The notes: generated by a model not told the origin, from the letters alone. 64,000 nucleotides of DNA from an uncultured Lachnospiraceae bacterium (GCA_947382355.1 CANCYR010000009.1:1-64000), one strand, 5' to 3'; shown: positions 1 to 9,793, numbered from the stretch's first letter. Numbers and translations: made by a program.

Positions 1-162
1 GCCAAAGCCCCTTCGGTATCTGCTGCCTGTGAAAACAGCCTCTGGCTGAAAATTGATTTTTATAACCTTGGTTTTTTATAGTCTGTACAGGGTTTGTTAG
101 ATTATTGCTAAATATTGCCAGATGTTAACACATTAACATATCAGTATGCTAGCTATCGCTAA

Positions 163-1134
163 CTAACGCTGCTTTCTGCTGTTAATAAATGCCTCTATTT
201 CCGCTTTTTCCGGCATTACTTTGAGGGCTCCTTTTCTGGTGGTGATGATGGAGGCTCCTGCATTGGCAAATTGAAGAAGCTGCTGGAGTCTGTTTTGGGT
301 CAGTCCGTCAAGGCCCCATTCCAGTATATGTGCCAGTGCGCAGCCTGTAAATGTGTCGCCTGCGCCGGTGGTTTCTATGGTGTTTTCCTGAAGGAAGGGT
401 TTTTCCTGCACTGACAGTTCTTTGTAGTATGCGCGGCTGCCCGCTTTTCCCAGTGTGAGGAAAATCAGTGGAATGTTATATTGTTGGCGGAGTATTTTTA
501 TGCCCTCTTCATAGTCTTTGGTACCGGTCATAAATTCCAGTTCGTTATCGGAAATTTTCAGGATGTGGCAGTTTGAAAGTCCATATTGGATTTCTGTTTT
601 TGCATTGTCCAAGGTGTCCCAGAGGGGTTCTCTGAGGTTTGGGTCAAAGGACAGCAGCAAGCCATTCTTTTTTGCGGTTTCTATGGCATATCTTGTGGCC
701 TGGCGGACGGCCTCATGGGTGGAGGACAGGGTACCGAAATGAAATATCTTTCCGGCTTTTATAATATCCTCTGATACTTCTTCCTTTTTTAGCATCATAT
801 CTGCTCCCGGGTTTCTGTAAAAGCTGAAATCCCTGTCGCCGTTTGGCAGTGTGTGCACAAATGCAAGGGTGGTTGGTACTTCCTTATCCATAATCAGATT
901 AGTCACATCGGTTCCGCTTTCTTTTACCGCTTCTTTAAGCTGTCTGCCAAACATATCCTCACCCACCTTGCCGATAAAGGCTGTTTTCTTTCCCAGCCGG
1001 TTCAGCATGGCAAGCACGTTGCAGGGCGCCCCTCCCGGATTTGCCTCCAGTAAGGGGTTTCCCTGTCCGCTGATTCCGCTTTCGGTAAAATCTATCAGTA
1101 ATTCTCCCAATGCCACTACGTCAAATTTCTTCAC
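163..1134 (-). CDS. scrK: Fructokinase (PfkB/ribokinase family)
   Basis: Phosphorylates fructose released by the adjacent GH32 hydrolase. The 323-residue length is normal for PfkB sugar kinases. Family marks are visible: the N-terminal ALGELLIDF strand, the NPGGAPCNVL substrate loop near residue 35, and the C-terminal anion-hole/base signature TTGAGDTFTGCA near residue 255, where Asp is the catalytic base. Translation starts at GTG behind a GAAGGAG site. It is the last gene of the sucrose operon, 38 bp after the hydrolase. The stop codon lies next to a short TTAGC hairpin also seen after two other genes. Fructose is inferred as substrate from context; another ketose is possible. Confidence 0.9.
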   Translation of the reverse strand: MKKFDVVALGELLIDFTESGISGQGNPLLEANPGGAPCNVLAMLNRLGKKTAFIGKVGEDMFGRQLKEAVKESGTDVTNLIMDKEVPTTLAFVHTLPNGDRDFSFYRNPGADMMLKKEEVSEDIIKAGKIFHFGTLSSTHEAVRQATRYAIETAKKNGLLLSFDPNLREPLWDTLDNAKTEIQYGLSNCHILKISDNELEFMTGTKDYEEGIKILRQQYNIPLIFLTLGKAGSRAYYKELSVQEKPFLQENTIETTGAGDTFTGCALAHILEWGLDGLTQNRLQQLLQFANAGASIITTRKGALKVMPEKAEIEAFINSRKQR

Positions 1135-1172
1135 TTTATACTCCTTCCTGTCTGTTAATCAGACTCTCGTTG

Positions 1173-2519
1173 CTATGAGCGGCTCCCAGGCCGTGAATAG
1201 TAACCGTCAATTGTAAAGAGGGAATATTCTGTTTCGGAATCTGTCAGGATTTCCCTGTTCAGCCCGTATACAACATTGCTTATTACATATTCGCCGTCGT
1301 TTACATATATTTCAATCATATTCCTATCCACATAAATGTCAAGATGGAAACCTTCTTTTATTTCAGGTGTTTCAAATTCCATGCGGTATTGTTCTGACTG
1401 CGGAAATACTTTTGACCTGTCGGTGCATATTTTTCCGTTTTTTCTTGAAATCCGGTAACCTCCTGCACAAATAGACTTTCCTTCCTTTAAATCAAGATGA
1501 ATGCTGTAGCCTGCTTCATCTGCCTGTTCAGGGGAGGTTATTTTTTTATTATACGCTTTTTTTAAATTGGGATGGAGGCGGAAATAAATGTGCCCGTTTT
1601 TTACCTCTACTACTCTTGGCATACAGAACATGCCGTTCCATTTACCATCCACCGGCTCCGGCATACGCAGCCATGCTGTGATAATTCTTTGTCCCTTTTC
1701 ATCCACCGTGCTCTGGGGTGCATAAAGGTCCAGTCCATAATCCAGAAACTGATAGGTATCGGGTATTTTCATAGTGCATGTTTCTTCATCAAAATCCACC
1801 TGACAGCATACTGCCTGATTTTCATGGAGCTTTCCGTCCTTTATAAGCCCCATGGGGGAAAATATCAGTACCCTGCCCTTTTCTGTTTCAAAATAATCCG
1901 GACATTCCCACATCCATCCAAAGTCCTTTTCTTTGGATACCTGATTCACATATGTCCATTGTGAAAGGTCTTCACTTCTATAGAACAAAAGCCTTCCTGT
2001 TTTCTCCTGCACAGTACTACCGATTACCATGTACCAGCCATTCTTTCCATGCCAGACCTTGGGGTCTCTTGTATGAGTCCTGTGGCCTGTTTTGTTATCT
2101 GTAATGACGGGTATTATCACCCGCTTACCATGAAAGTTATCAAATTGAAACCCGTCCTCCGATGAAATGTGAAGCTGTGCGGCTTCAAACTGCTCGTTGC
2201 TGCACAGGTGGATATTTTCCGGATTCGTCTCCAGATAGTGGACTCCTGTGTAGAAAAGGTGCATTTTCCCGTCTTTTTCTACGGCGCTTCCGGAAAAGCA
2301 TCCGTTCCGGTCTTCATATATGCTGGGGAAAAGGGCAATTCCCTTGTGCTCCCAGTGAACCAGGTCCTTACTGACTGCATGGCCCCAGTGCATGGTACCC
2401 CATTGGGGTCCATAGGGGAAATGCTGATAGAATAAATGGTAAATTCCTTTATAATAGATAAATCCATTAGGGTCGTTAATCCAGTTGCCCGGCGCTTTTA
2501 AATGTAATTTCTGTTTCAT
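1173..2519 (-). CDS. GH32 beta-fructosidase / sucrose-6-phosphate hydrolase
   Basis: Cytoplasmic glycoside hydrolase family 32 enzyme that cleaves sucrose, sucrose phosphate or short fructans. All three GH32 catalytic blocks are present: WINDPNGF near the N-terminus (Asp nucleophile), TRDPKVW (transition-state Asp) and MWECPDYF (Glu acid/base). There is no signal peptide, so it acts after import. The second ATG (2519) is preferred, because GGAG lies 7 nt before it and only 1 nt before the ATG at 2525. It lies between the transporter ATPase and the kinase genes. An ABC importer delivers unphosphorylated sugar, so free sucrose or kestose is a better guess than sucrose-6-phosphate. Confidence 0.9.
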   Translation of the reverse strand: MKQKLHLKAPGNWINDPNGFIYYKGIYHLFYQHFPYGPQWGTMHWGHAVSKDLVHWEHKGIALFPSIYEDRNGCFSGSAVEKDGKMHLFYTGVHYLETNPENIHLCSNEQFEAAQLHISSEDGFQFDNFHGKRVIIPVITDNKTGHRTHTRDPKVWHGKNGWYMVIGSTVQEKTGRLLFYRSEDLSQWTYVNQVSKEKDFGWMWECPDYFETEKGRVLIFSPMGLIKDGKLHENQAVCCQVDFDEETCTMKIPDTYQFLDYGLDLYAPQSTVDEKGQRIITAWLRMPEPVDGKWNGMFCMPRVVEVKNGHIYFRLHPNLKKAYNKKITSPEQADEAGYSIHLDLKEGKSICAGGYRISRKNGKICTDRSKVFPQSEQYRMEFETPEIKEGFHLDIYVDRNMIEIYVNDGEYVISNVVYGLNREILTDSETEYSLFTIDGYYSRPGSRS

Positions 2520-2568
2520 ATACATGCTCCTGTCTGTTATGCTGTAGCTGATTCCAAGTTAGCAATAG

Positions 2569-3678
2569 CTAATTATTCTGCTTTTCCAGAATGCTCTCTT
2601 CCGTAGCCTTATCAAAGAAATGCATTTTCAATGGTGAGAGCACGAAATCAATGGTATCCCCTATCTGGCTTATTTCATACTTGGAAACCCTTGCAACCGT
2701 CTGGCTTCCTCCAAAGGTAAAATAAAGATTGTTTTCATTTCCCATGACCTCTGTATTTTCTATAACTGCCTTCTGCTTTTCCGATGCATACAAATCCAGA
2801 TTCTGACCATCCAGCTTAATATCTTCTCCCCTGATTCCCATAATCAGTTCGCCTTGTCTGCCTTTCAGTTTTTCTGCTACCACATCCGGCAGCATAATCT
2901 GACTTCCGTCTTTAAATTTCATCTTGTTTCCTTCTATAAAGACATCATAAAAATTCATCTGGGGAGAGCCGATAAAGCCTGCCACAAATTTATTGACGGG
3001 ATGCTCGTAAAGCTCCATTGGCTTTCCAACCTGTTGAATCACTCCATCCTTCATAATGACAATTCTGTCCGCCATTGTCATTGCTTCTACCTGGTCATGG
3101 GTAACGTAAATAGTAGTGCTCCCTAACTCCCGGTGCAGCTTGCTTATTTCGTTGCGCATGCTGACCCGCAGCTTTGCATCCAGATTGGAAAGGGGCTCAT
3201 CCATGAGAAATACCTTCTGGTTCTTAACAATGGCACGGCCTAATGCCACTCTCTGTCTTTGCCCGCCGGACAGGTTCTTTGGCTTGCGGTAACGGTATTC
3301 CTCTAATCCGAGAATATCAATTGCCCAGTCCACTTTCTTTTTAATTTCTTCCGCAGGCACTTTCATATTTTTTAATCCATACCCGATATTCTTCTCCACT
3401 GTCATATGGGGATACAGAGCATAATTCTGGAATACCATGGCAATGCCCCGGTCTCTTGGAGCAACCTGATTCATCTGCCTGCCGCCAATCCATAATTCTC
3501 CGGAGGTAATTTCTTCAAAGCCTGCTACCATCCGAAGCGTAGTGGACTTTCCGCAGCCGGAAGGGCCTACAAATGCAATGAACTCCTTTTCTTCTATGGA
3601 CAGTGTAAAATCCGTAACTGAATTTTTGTCCGCCTTTTCGTATTTTTTACATATATTTTTAAATTCTATAAAGCTCAT
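2569..3678 (-). CDS. Sugar ABC transporter ATPase (MsmK/UgpC type)
   Basis: ATPase that energises the importer encoded by the next two genes. Walker A GPSGCGKST, the Q-loop, the signature LSGGQRQRVALGRA, Walker B VFLMDEPLSNLDAKLR and the H-loop VTHDQ are all present. The C-terminal 130 residues form the TOBE-type regulatory domain usual in carbohydrate ATPases of about 370 residues. ATG at 3678 follows AAGGTGA by 5 nt and is preferred over the GTG at 3687. Having its own dedicated ATPase in the operon is notable, since many Firmicutes share one MsmX; the truncated gene at the right edge of the window may be such a second ATPase. Confidence 0.92.
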   Translation of the reverse strand: MSFIEFKNICKKYEKADKNSVTDFTLSIEEKEFIAFVGPSGCGKSTTLRMVAGFEEITSGELWIGGRQMNQVAPRDRGIAMVFQNYALYPHMTVEKNIGYGLKNMKVPAEEIKKKVDWAIDILGLEEYRYRKPKNLSGGQRQRVALGRAIVKNQKVFLMDEPLSNLDAKLRVSMRNEISKLHRELGSTTIYVTHDQVEAMTMADRIVIMKDGVIQQVGKPMELYEHPVNKFVAGFIGSPQMNFYDVFIEGNKMKFKDGSQIMLPDVVAEKLKGRQGELIMGIRGEDIKLDGQNLDLYASEKQKAVIENTEVMGNENNLYFTFGGSQTVARVSKYEISQIGDTIDFVLSPLKMHFFDKATEESILEKQNN

Positions 3679-3688
3679 ACTCTTCACC

Positions 3689-4540
3689 TTAACCTTCCTT
3701 TGAACCTGTTGATGTTACACCTTCTACAATCTGTTTGGAAAACAGGGAATATATAATAATAACCGGAATTGTTACTAAAGTAATCACTGCCAGAGTCTGC
3801 CCCATGGTAGTATTTTCATTGGCTGTAATGGAATTAAGTCCTATCTGCGCTGTCAGCAGGTCGCTGGACGTAAATACCAGGGAGGGCCAGAGATAGTCAT
3901 TCCACACCCCTAAGAAGGTAAACACGCTGACCGTTGCAACCACTGTCTTTGACATGGGCAGCACCATGGTAAAGAAATACTTTATGGGGCTGCAGAAATC
4001 AAGCTGTGCTGCTTCGTATACATCATCCGGCAGGCTTAAGAACACCTGACGGAATAAAAAGATATTAAAGGGATTGACTATCATGGGGAGTATATAGCCC
4101 ACTATTGTATTTAAAAGTCCCATCTTTGCTATCATAAGAAAATGAATGGTAATAATCGTCTCCATCGGCACGATTTGCAGCAGCAGGATTACCAGCACCC
4201 ATCGCTCTCTGAAGGGAAATTTTATTTTTGCAAGAGCATATCCCGCAAGGCCGTTTACCACAATGCCGAGAACAATCAGGACTGCCGCATAGAACAGTGT
4301 ATTTGCCATATATCGCAGGAAACTGGTATTTGTCAGTATGGAAACATAGTTTTCAAAAAAGCTGCCGTTTAGCGCCGGCGGAATAAACGCCGATACCGTA
4401 TTCATATCTGCCGTAATTGCCGCATCCCCTTTAAAAGAGTTTGCAAGCATCCAGATAACCGGGAACAGAAAGAACAGGGACAGTACCAGAAGGACTGCAG
4501 CCAATATATAATTAAAGGTTTTTTGTCTTTTTGTTAACAT
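3689..4540 (-). CDS. Sugar ABC transporter permease, MalG-like
   Basis: Inner-membrane permease of the CUT1 carbohydrate family with about six hydrophobic segments. The ATPase-docking EAA loop is seen as YEAAQLDFCSPIKYFF near residue 180. The 283-residue length fits the MalG/LacG group. The start overlaps the end of the preceding permease gene by 29 bp, which implies translational coupling, and the stop is 10 bp before the ATPase start. It should pair with the 4512-5423 product to form the channel. Confidence 0.92.
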   Translation of the reverse strand: MLTKRQKTFNYILAAVLLVLSLFFLFPVIWMLANSFKGDAAITADMNTVSAFIPPALNGSFFENYVSILTNTSFLRYMANTLFYAAVLIVLGIVVNGLAGYALAKIKFPFRERWVLVILLLQIVPMETIITIHFLMIAKMGLLNTIVGYILPMIVNPFNIFLFRQVFLSLPDDVYEAAQLDFCSPIKYFFTMVLPMSKTVVATVSVFTFLGVWNDYLWPSLVFTSSDLLTAQIGLNSITANENTTMGQTLAVITLVTIPVIIIYSLFSKQIVEGVTSTGSKEG

Positions 4541-5423
4541 GCTTTTTCTCCTCCTTATCCCTTGTTAATATGGACTGAATCACAGTGAGTATCATTACAA
4601 AAATTGCAAATACGATTGCCATGGTGGAGGCTATGCCGATTTCCCAGTTCACCGTACCTGTCTCATAGATGTTGTACACCATTGTATAGGTGGAGTGGGA
4701 TGGTCCGCCTCCCGTCATTACCATGGGCTGCACGATCATCCGGAAAGCGCCGATGGTAACGGTTATGAATACGAATACACATAAGGGCTTCAGCTCCGGA
4801 AGGGTAATATCCTTGAACTTCTGCCAGCCGCTTGCATGGTCCATTTCAGCTGCCTCATAAAGCGCCGGGTTAATTGCCTGAAGGCCTCCTAAGAAAATAA
4901 TCATCTGATAGCCCACTCCCTGCCATACGCTCATAAGAGCAATGGAAGGCAAAGCCTGCTTTGCGCTGTGTATAAAGGGCTGGGCTGCTATTCCCAGATT
5001 GCCTAACAGAGTGTTCAATATTCCCTCCGGGCTGTATATCTGCATCCATAATGTGGACACTACCGCAAGGGACATGACAACGGGAACGAAAAAGGCAACT
5101 TTAAAATATTTCTTACAGATGGTTACCCGGTTGATAAGCAATGCCAGCCCCAAGGCTCCAAGGCTTTGACAGGGCACGATAATCAGGACAAATTTCACTG
5201 TATTTAAAAAGGACTGCAAAAATAATTCATCCTGAAAAATGTTGGTATAATTTTCAAAACCCACAAAATGTGTCAGGCCCGGGTTTAATGCAAAGAAGTC
5301 TGTAAAGCTGAACACCAGTGTGAGAATCATGGGAATGAACAAAAATACTGTCAGCAGTACAAGCGCCGGACCAAAAAATGCCATGCCCAACAGGGAATTT
5401 GATTTTTTTCTTTTCATACTCAT
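4512..5423 (-). CDS. Sugar ABC transporter permease, MalF-like
   Basis: The other CUT1 permease, 303 residues, with an N-terminal hydrophobic segment (ALVLLTVFLFIPMILTL) and the EAA loop YEAAEMDHASGWQKFKDI near residue 190. Its start overlaps the stop of the binding-protein gene by 4 bp (ATGA), so binding protein and permease are probably co-translated. With the MalG-like partner and the ATPase it forms a complete importer. Confidence 0.92.
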   Translation of the reverse strand: MSMKRKKSNSLLGMAFFGPALVLLTVFLFIPMILTLVFSFTDFFALNPGLTHFVGFENYTNIFQDELFLQSFLNTVKFVLIIVPCQSLGALGLALLINRVTICKKYFKVAFFVPVVMSLAVVSTLWMQIYSPEGILNTLLGNLGIAAQPFIHSAKQALPSIALMSVWQGVGYQMIIFLGGLQAINPALYEAAEMDHASGWQKFKDITLPELKPLCVFVFITVTIGAFRMIVQPMVMTGGGPSHSTYTMVYNIYETGTVNWEIGIASTMAIVFAIFVMILTVIQSILTRDKEEKKHVNKKTKNL

Positions 5424-6739
5424 CTCCTATAACGCTCCAGTTTTGCGTTAATCCTTTCTACAGATTTATCCAGTTCTGTTTTGGCATCCATTCCTCCAAG
5501 CGCCACGTTTTCAAGCACCTGCTGGAAGGATGTGCTAACCTGCGGATATACAGGTGTTTTCGGCCTCGGATGTCCGTATGTGCTTAACTGATAGTATAAG
5601 GCCTTATAGTTTTCATCTTCTTCAAATAATTTTATCTGCTCAAAAGCATCGTAAGTGGAAGGAAGACTGTTTGTTTTTTCAAACAGGAGCAGCCCGCTGT
5701 CCACACCGCTCATCCACTTTACAAGCTCTGTGGCTCCTTCCAAATTTTTTGTTTTAGAGGAAGCTGCATATGCCCATGAGCCTGTGGGGGTATATCTTTC
5801 TTTGTTCCAGCCATCGCCTACAATATAAGGTGCAACTCCTAACTCAATGTCCGGATAGCTTCCATAGATGGTATTTACCTCCCATGCCCCGTCAAACTTA
5901 AATGCTGCCCTGCCGCTTTCAAAAAGCTTATCTATAGGGGTTGCCGACATATATTCCTTTTCTACAAGTGAGGCAAAATACTGAATGGTTTCCGTATTTT
6001 GCTCTGAATTGAAATAGCCCTCTGCCAAAAGCCCCTCATCATCTACCAAATCTCCTCCGTTCGCCCAGATAAAGGGAGCGTAGTAATAAATGGTGGCCTC
6101 TCCCACGGGAAACGTCATATCCAGCGGATAGCCGTTTTTTTCTTTCATAATAGGCTTTAACTGATTCAGTATTTCTGAAAATTCCGTCCATGTCCACGGG
6201 TGCTCCTGGTCCGGAACTTCAATTCCTGCTTCTCTGAGAATCTCTTTGTTGTAATAAAGTCCTACGCTGGATTCCATGGCGCCCAGTGCATAAAGCTTAT
6301 CATCATATGTGCCCTGCTCTAAAATAGATTCCAGATAAACATTTCTTTCCTCATCCGTCAGCTCTGCCAGCGGCTGGATAATATGATTGGCTGCATAGGC
6401 CGCAATATTCGGCCCGTCTACCGTAAGCACATCCGGCAAATCCCCTGACATGACGGACGCATTGATTTTATCCGAATATCCGCCGCCGCTGTCATTTCTT
6501 GGAATAAATTCAATGTCTGCAAAATACTGTCCGTCATATTCTTCATTGAATCTCTTCACCGCTTCCTTATATGCCTCTCCTTCATCGGTGTCCTCTATGG
6601 TATGTACCCATATGGACAAGTACTTTTCTCCCTGGTCATATCCTGCAATATCGCCGGGAGCCGGTTCCTTTCTCCCACATCCTGTCAGGCTGCATATTGC
6701 AAGCAGCAATACGCCTGCCCCTGCAAATATTCTTTTCAT
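5420..6739 (-). CDS. Extracellular sugar-binding lipoprotein of the ABC importer
   Basis: Solute-binding protein anchored to the outside of the membrane. The signal peptide ends in the lipobox LTGC near residue 21, and the mature part of about 420 residues matches family 1 binding proteins (weak sugar-binding motif DLPDVLTVDGPNIAAYAANH, and the SWAYAASSKTKN and ATELVKWM segments near the C-terminus). It is the first gene of the operon, directly downstream of the LacI-type operator. The substrate is inferred to be sucrose or a fructo-oligosaccharide from the downstream hydrolase and kinase. Confidence 0.9.
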   Translation of the reverse strand: MKRIFAGAGVLLLAICSLTGCGRKEPAPGDIAGYDQGEKYLSIWVHTIEDTDEGEAYKEAVKRFNEEYDGQYFADIEFIPRNDSGGGYSDKINASVMSGDLPDVLTVDGPNIAAYAANHIIQPLAELTDEERNVYLESILEQGTYDDKLYALGAMESSVGLYYNKEILREAGIEVPDQEHPWTWTEFSEILNQLKPIMKEKNGYPLDMTFPVGEATIYYYAPFIWANGGDLVDDEGLLAEGYFNSEQNTETIQYFASLVEKEYMSATPIDKLFESGRAAFKFDGAWEVNTIYGSYPDIELGVAPYIVGDGWNKERYTPTGSWAYAASSKTKNLEGATELVKWMSGVDSGLLLFEKTNSLPSTYDAFEQIKLFEEDENYKALYYQLSTYGHPRPKTPVYPQVSTSFQQVLENVALGGMDAKTELDKSVERINAKLERYRR

Positions 6740-6784
6740 GGCTGCCTCCTTCTTTTTTATTTACTCTCTTTTTCTCCGGTTGCA

Positions 6785-6847
6785 TAACCGGTAAAGTAAC
6801 CGGTTACTTTATATGTATAATGTAACACCTTTTACACTTTCCGTCAA
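6785..6847 (-). promoter_or_regulatory. Promoter and LacI-type operator of the sugar operon
   Basis: On the minus strand, TTGACG (6847-6842) and TACATT (6824-6819) are spaced by 17 bp. Just downstream of the predicted start lies the perfect 18-bp palindrome AAAGTAACCGGTTACTTT (6793-6810), followed by a second partial site TAACCGGTAA (6785-6794). The position suits a repressor that blocks initiation or early elongation. A related TAACCGGTTA site lies beside the LacI-family gene at 10186, so that protein is the likely ligand. Confidence 0.8.
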
Positions 6848-6876
6848 GCGCTTTTTTGTGTTTTATCACATTGCTA

Positions 6877-7100
6877 GTAACAGTTCAGCCCTCCGCTTTC
6901 CTCCACAGGAATCAGAACCGGCGGCAGGCAGAAAGTGATTTCTAAAGGAGCCCTTATAAAAACGCCAGCGCTTAGCGAGGTATTTTCGAGCTTAGCACTG
7001 CTGCGTTTTTATCAGAGCGAGAGCGGGACGACGTAGAAACACTTTCTGCCTGCTGCCGGTTCTGATTCCTGTGGAGGAAAGCGGAGGGCTGAACTGTTAC
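6877..7100. repeat. Foldback repeat A1 (224 bp)
   Basis: The ends GTAACAGTTCAGCC and GGCTGAACTGTTAC are exact inverted repeats, and complementarity continues for about 55 bp inward with few mismatches. The centre of about 105 bp is the conserved A core (ATAAAAACGCCAGCGC ... GCTGCGTTTTTAT, then AGAGCGAGAGCG). From 6923 onward it differs from A2 at only three of 178 positions. No coding function; nature unknown. Confidence 0.9.
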
Positions 7101-7275
7101 GAAAAATTGATTTCAATGGCCAGAAGGGCTTTTCTTTCTTGAAGGTTCGTGTTATGATAATGCCAAAAAGTCTGTTATCCATAGCAGCTAGACCCTTTTT
7201 AAGGGGATTGCCGAATGGGAAGTGGGCCTTTTATTATGTTCAGGGTAAATGTTAAGGAAAAGGAGTAATGTGAAA

Positions 7276-9300
7276 ATGGGAACGAAACAGTCAGACTCCC
7301 GCATTAGTCGAAAAACGAGGATGAGTCTTAACGGAAGGATTTTGAGGAACACCACACTCAATATTTTGATTTTGGTGGCAGTATGTTGTGTGATTATGGC
7401 GCTTTCCATGCAATCGCTGGCAAACAGTATTTTACTGGACAGCCTGCAGCCAATGGCCAGACAGTCAGCTAAGACAGTGGAGGCAAATATTCACATGCTG
7501 GCGGAGCGCATGATGATGTTTGCCGGCGATTCGAGAATGAACATAGTTGATATAGGAGGAAACGTAACGGAATCCGGGCATGATGGAAAGACGGCAGCGG
7601 ACGAATGGGAGGCTGTGTTGACAGAAGCAGCCGAGATTTACGAATTTTATACGATTGCCCTCTATGACTTAAGCGGCAGACTGGTCCAGGGAATAGACGG
7701 CGCGCCGGAAAGTCTGGATGACGGCTTTTTTGCAACGCTTAAGGAAACAGATAACCTGACGACTTATAACAGTACCATTTTTCAGGATAATCTGGGCATC
7801 ACTATGGGGATGCCGGTAAAGGAAAACGGCGAAACCGCTTTTTATTTAGTAGGTGTCTATAAATACGATATGCTGAATGATGTGCTAAGCAGTATAAACA
7901 TAGGAAAAAACGGTATGGCTTATATAGTTAACCGTGAAGGAATTGTCACAGGCCATCCGGACCAGTCAAAGGTTCAAGCCAAAAGTACGCTGATGCAGCT
8001 TAGCGGTGGAAATGAGGAAGCGATTAAAAGTGTGACGACAGGGGAAACAGGTTCAACAGAATTTGACATTGACGGACAGCAGATGCTGGTGGCTTTTTCA
8101 CCCATTCATGGCACACAGTGGGCTTTGGTTATCCAAGTGCCAAAGTCAGATTACAATAATCTGATAAACAGGGCGATGATAGTTGCAGGAATATGTACGC
8201 TGGTGGTGCTCTTTATATCCATTCTGGTGATTCTGCGGATGGTCCGGTCAATATCCAAACCGGTGAAGAATGTGACAAACCGGATGGTCGGCCTTTCCGA
8301 CGGTGATTTGCATACAGAAGTGGCGCATATCAAGTCAGGGGATGAGCTTGAGGTTATGACCAGAACATTGGCAGATACGGTAGGAAGTGTTAACCGATAC
8401 ATATCAGATATCCATCAGGTATTAAGCGGTGTTGCGGACGGCAACCTGCAGATTGAGCCTCAGGTTCAGTATAAAGGTGATTTCACGCTGATTCGTAACA
8501 GCCTCGGCACGATTCTCGCGTCCATGAATAAGACGATATCGGGATTTCGGGCGGCTGCGGCCCGCCTTGCCCAAATGGCAGAAGAACTGAGCGGACAGTC
8601 AGGGCAGCTTCATCAGGCATCTTTAGAACAAAATCAGGCGACCGAGGTACTGGTTGATGAAGTGACCCATGTCAAGGAACAGCTTGTCGGCGTAATTAAG
8701 AGCAGTGACCAGACGCATACTATGACTGGTGAAATCACCAAAAAGGTGCAGGAAGCGAATACGCAGATGGACGCCCTTTCTAATGCAATGAGCAATATCA
8801 GCTCCAACGCCCAGGAAATTACGAGTATTGCCATAGCCATTGATAATATTGCATTTCAGACCAATATTCTGGCGCTGAACGCATCTGTGGAGGCGGCGCG
8901 GGCCGGAAGCGCGGGCCGCGGGTTTGCCATTGTGGCCGAGGAGGTGAAGGAGCTGGCAGGTAAAAGCGCCCAGGCAGCTCAAAGTGCGGTGGATATCGTA
9001 ACAAATACCAAGGCTGTTATCCAGGAAGGCGTGGAACTGAACGCCAGTACGGCGGAATCTTTGCAGGCCATTTACGGTGTTTCCACTGAAATCAGTGAAA
9101 TATCAGACCAGTTGGTAGCGGCAGTGCAGGGGCAGGAGAATGCGCTGATTAGCATGGAAGAGAGGATTGCGACAATTTCATCCATCGCCGACAGGAATCT
9201 GCAAAGTGCCGTTGGAACAAGCCAGTCCAGCGAGCTTTTGGCAAAGGAAGCCGAAGAGCTTCAAGTGCAGGTAAAGAAATTTACTTTGAAGGAGGAATAA
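7276..9300 (+). CDS. Methyl-accepting chemotaxis protein
   Basis: Transmembrane chemoreceptor of about 674 residues. A membrane segment near residues 20-45 (NTTLNILILVAVCCVIMAL) is followed by an extracytoplasmic Cache-like sensor to about residue 295, a second membrane segment (VAGICTLVVLFISILVIL), a HAMP linker, and a coiled-coil signalling domain with the hairpin tip VEAARAGSAGRGFAIVAEEV. AAGGAG lies 10 nt before ATG 7276; the GTG at 7270 is an alternative start. The lipoprotein gene follows 2 bp later, so the pair is an operon. It lies between the sugar operon and its likely repressor, flanked by foldback repeats A1 and A2. The ligand is unknown. Confidence 0.9.
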   Translation: MGTKQSDSRISRKTRMSLNGRILRNTTLNILILVAVCCVIMALSMQSLANSILLDSLQPMARQSAKTVEANIHMLAERMMMFAGDSRMNIVDIGGNVTESGHDGKTAADEWEAVLTEAAEIYEFYTIALYDLSGRLVQGIDGAPESLDDGFFATLKETDNLTTYNSTIFQDNLGITMGMPVKENGETAFYLVGVYKYDMLNDVLSSINIGKNGMAYIVNREGIVTGHPDQSKVQAKSTLMQLSGGNEEAIKSVTTGETGSTEFDIDGQQMLVAFSPIHGTQWALVIQVPKSDYNNLINRAMIVAGICTLVVLFISILVILRMVRSISKPVKNVTNRMVGLSDGDLHTEVAHIKSGDELEVMTRTLADTVGSVNRYISDIHQVLSGVADGNLQIEPQVQYKGDFTLIRNSLGTILASMNKTISGFRAAAARLAQMAEELSGQSGQLHQASLEQNQATEVLVDEVTHVKEQLVGVIKSSDQTHTMTGEITKKVQEANTQMDALSNAMSNISSNAQEITSIAIAIDNIAFQTNILALNASVEAARAGSAGRGFAIVAEEVKELAGKSAQAAQSAVDIVTNTKAVIQEGVELNASTAESLQAIYGVSTEISEISDQLVAAVQGQENALISMEERIATISSIADRNLQSAVGTSQSSELLAKEAEELQVQVKKFTLKEE

Positions 9301-9302
9301 CG

Positions 9303-9761
9303 TTGAAGAAGATAAGAGAAATGATGAAATGGATGTTTGGCATAGCGTTGATTTTCTCAGTTATGCTACTTACAGGCTGCAACGAACAGACAGGTCTTCA
9401 GGATGGTTATTATACTGCTCAGGCTTCAGAGTTCAGCCACGGCTGGAAAGAATATATTACGATTATGGTCAAGGGTGGAAATATTGTTTCGGTGGAATAT
9501 AATGCGGAAAATGCCAGCGGTTTTGTCAAAAGCTGGGATAACACCTATATGCAGGCGATGCTGCATGGCGCCGGAACTTATCCGAATGAGTATACCCGCT
9601 ACTATGCCGGTCAGCTTTTAGACGGGCAGGGAGATGGTGAGATTGATGCGCTGACCGGGGCGACTTCCTCTTACGGATCCTTTCAGAAGCTGGCGGCAGC
9701 GGTAATAGAACAGGCAAAGCAGGGCGATTCCAGTATTGTAATTGTGGATACGGCAGAGTAA
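9303..9761 (+). CDS. FMN-binding lipoprotein
   Basis: Secreted lipoprotein of 152 residues. The signal peptide ends in the lipobox LLTGC near residue 26. The C-terminal motif DALTGATSS matches the site at which ApbE-type transferases attach FMN to a Thr in FMN_bind/RnfG-like domains. A TTG start follows AAGGAGG by 7 nt. Coupling to the chemoreceptor gene (2-bp gap) suggests a job in sensing, perhaps a redox partner or an extracellular electron carrier. The family and motif are seen directly; the sensing role is inference. Confidence 0.85.
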   Translation: MKKIREMMKWMFGIALIFSVMLLTGCNEQTGLQDGYYTAQASEFSHGWKEYITIMVKGGNIVSVEYNAENASGFVKSWDNTYMQAMLHGAGTYPNEYTRYYAGQLLDGQGDGEIDALTGATSSYGSFQKLAAAVIEQAKQGDSSIVIVDTAE

Positions 9762-9793
9762 ACGAAAGGGGCTGTTGCATTAAGAAAACGAGG

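Noticed and set aside
1-162. Possible gene or structural RNA running off the left edge
   Set aside because: No start, ribosome site or recognisable fold; only the short hairpin after the fructokinase stop can be supported.
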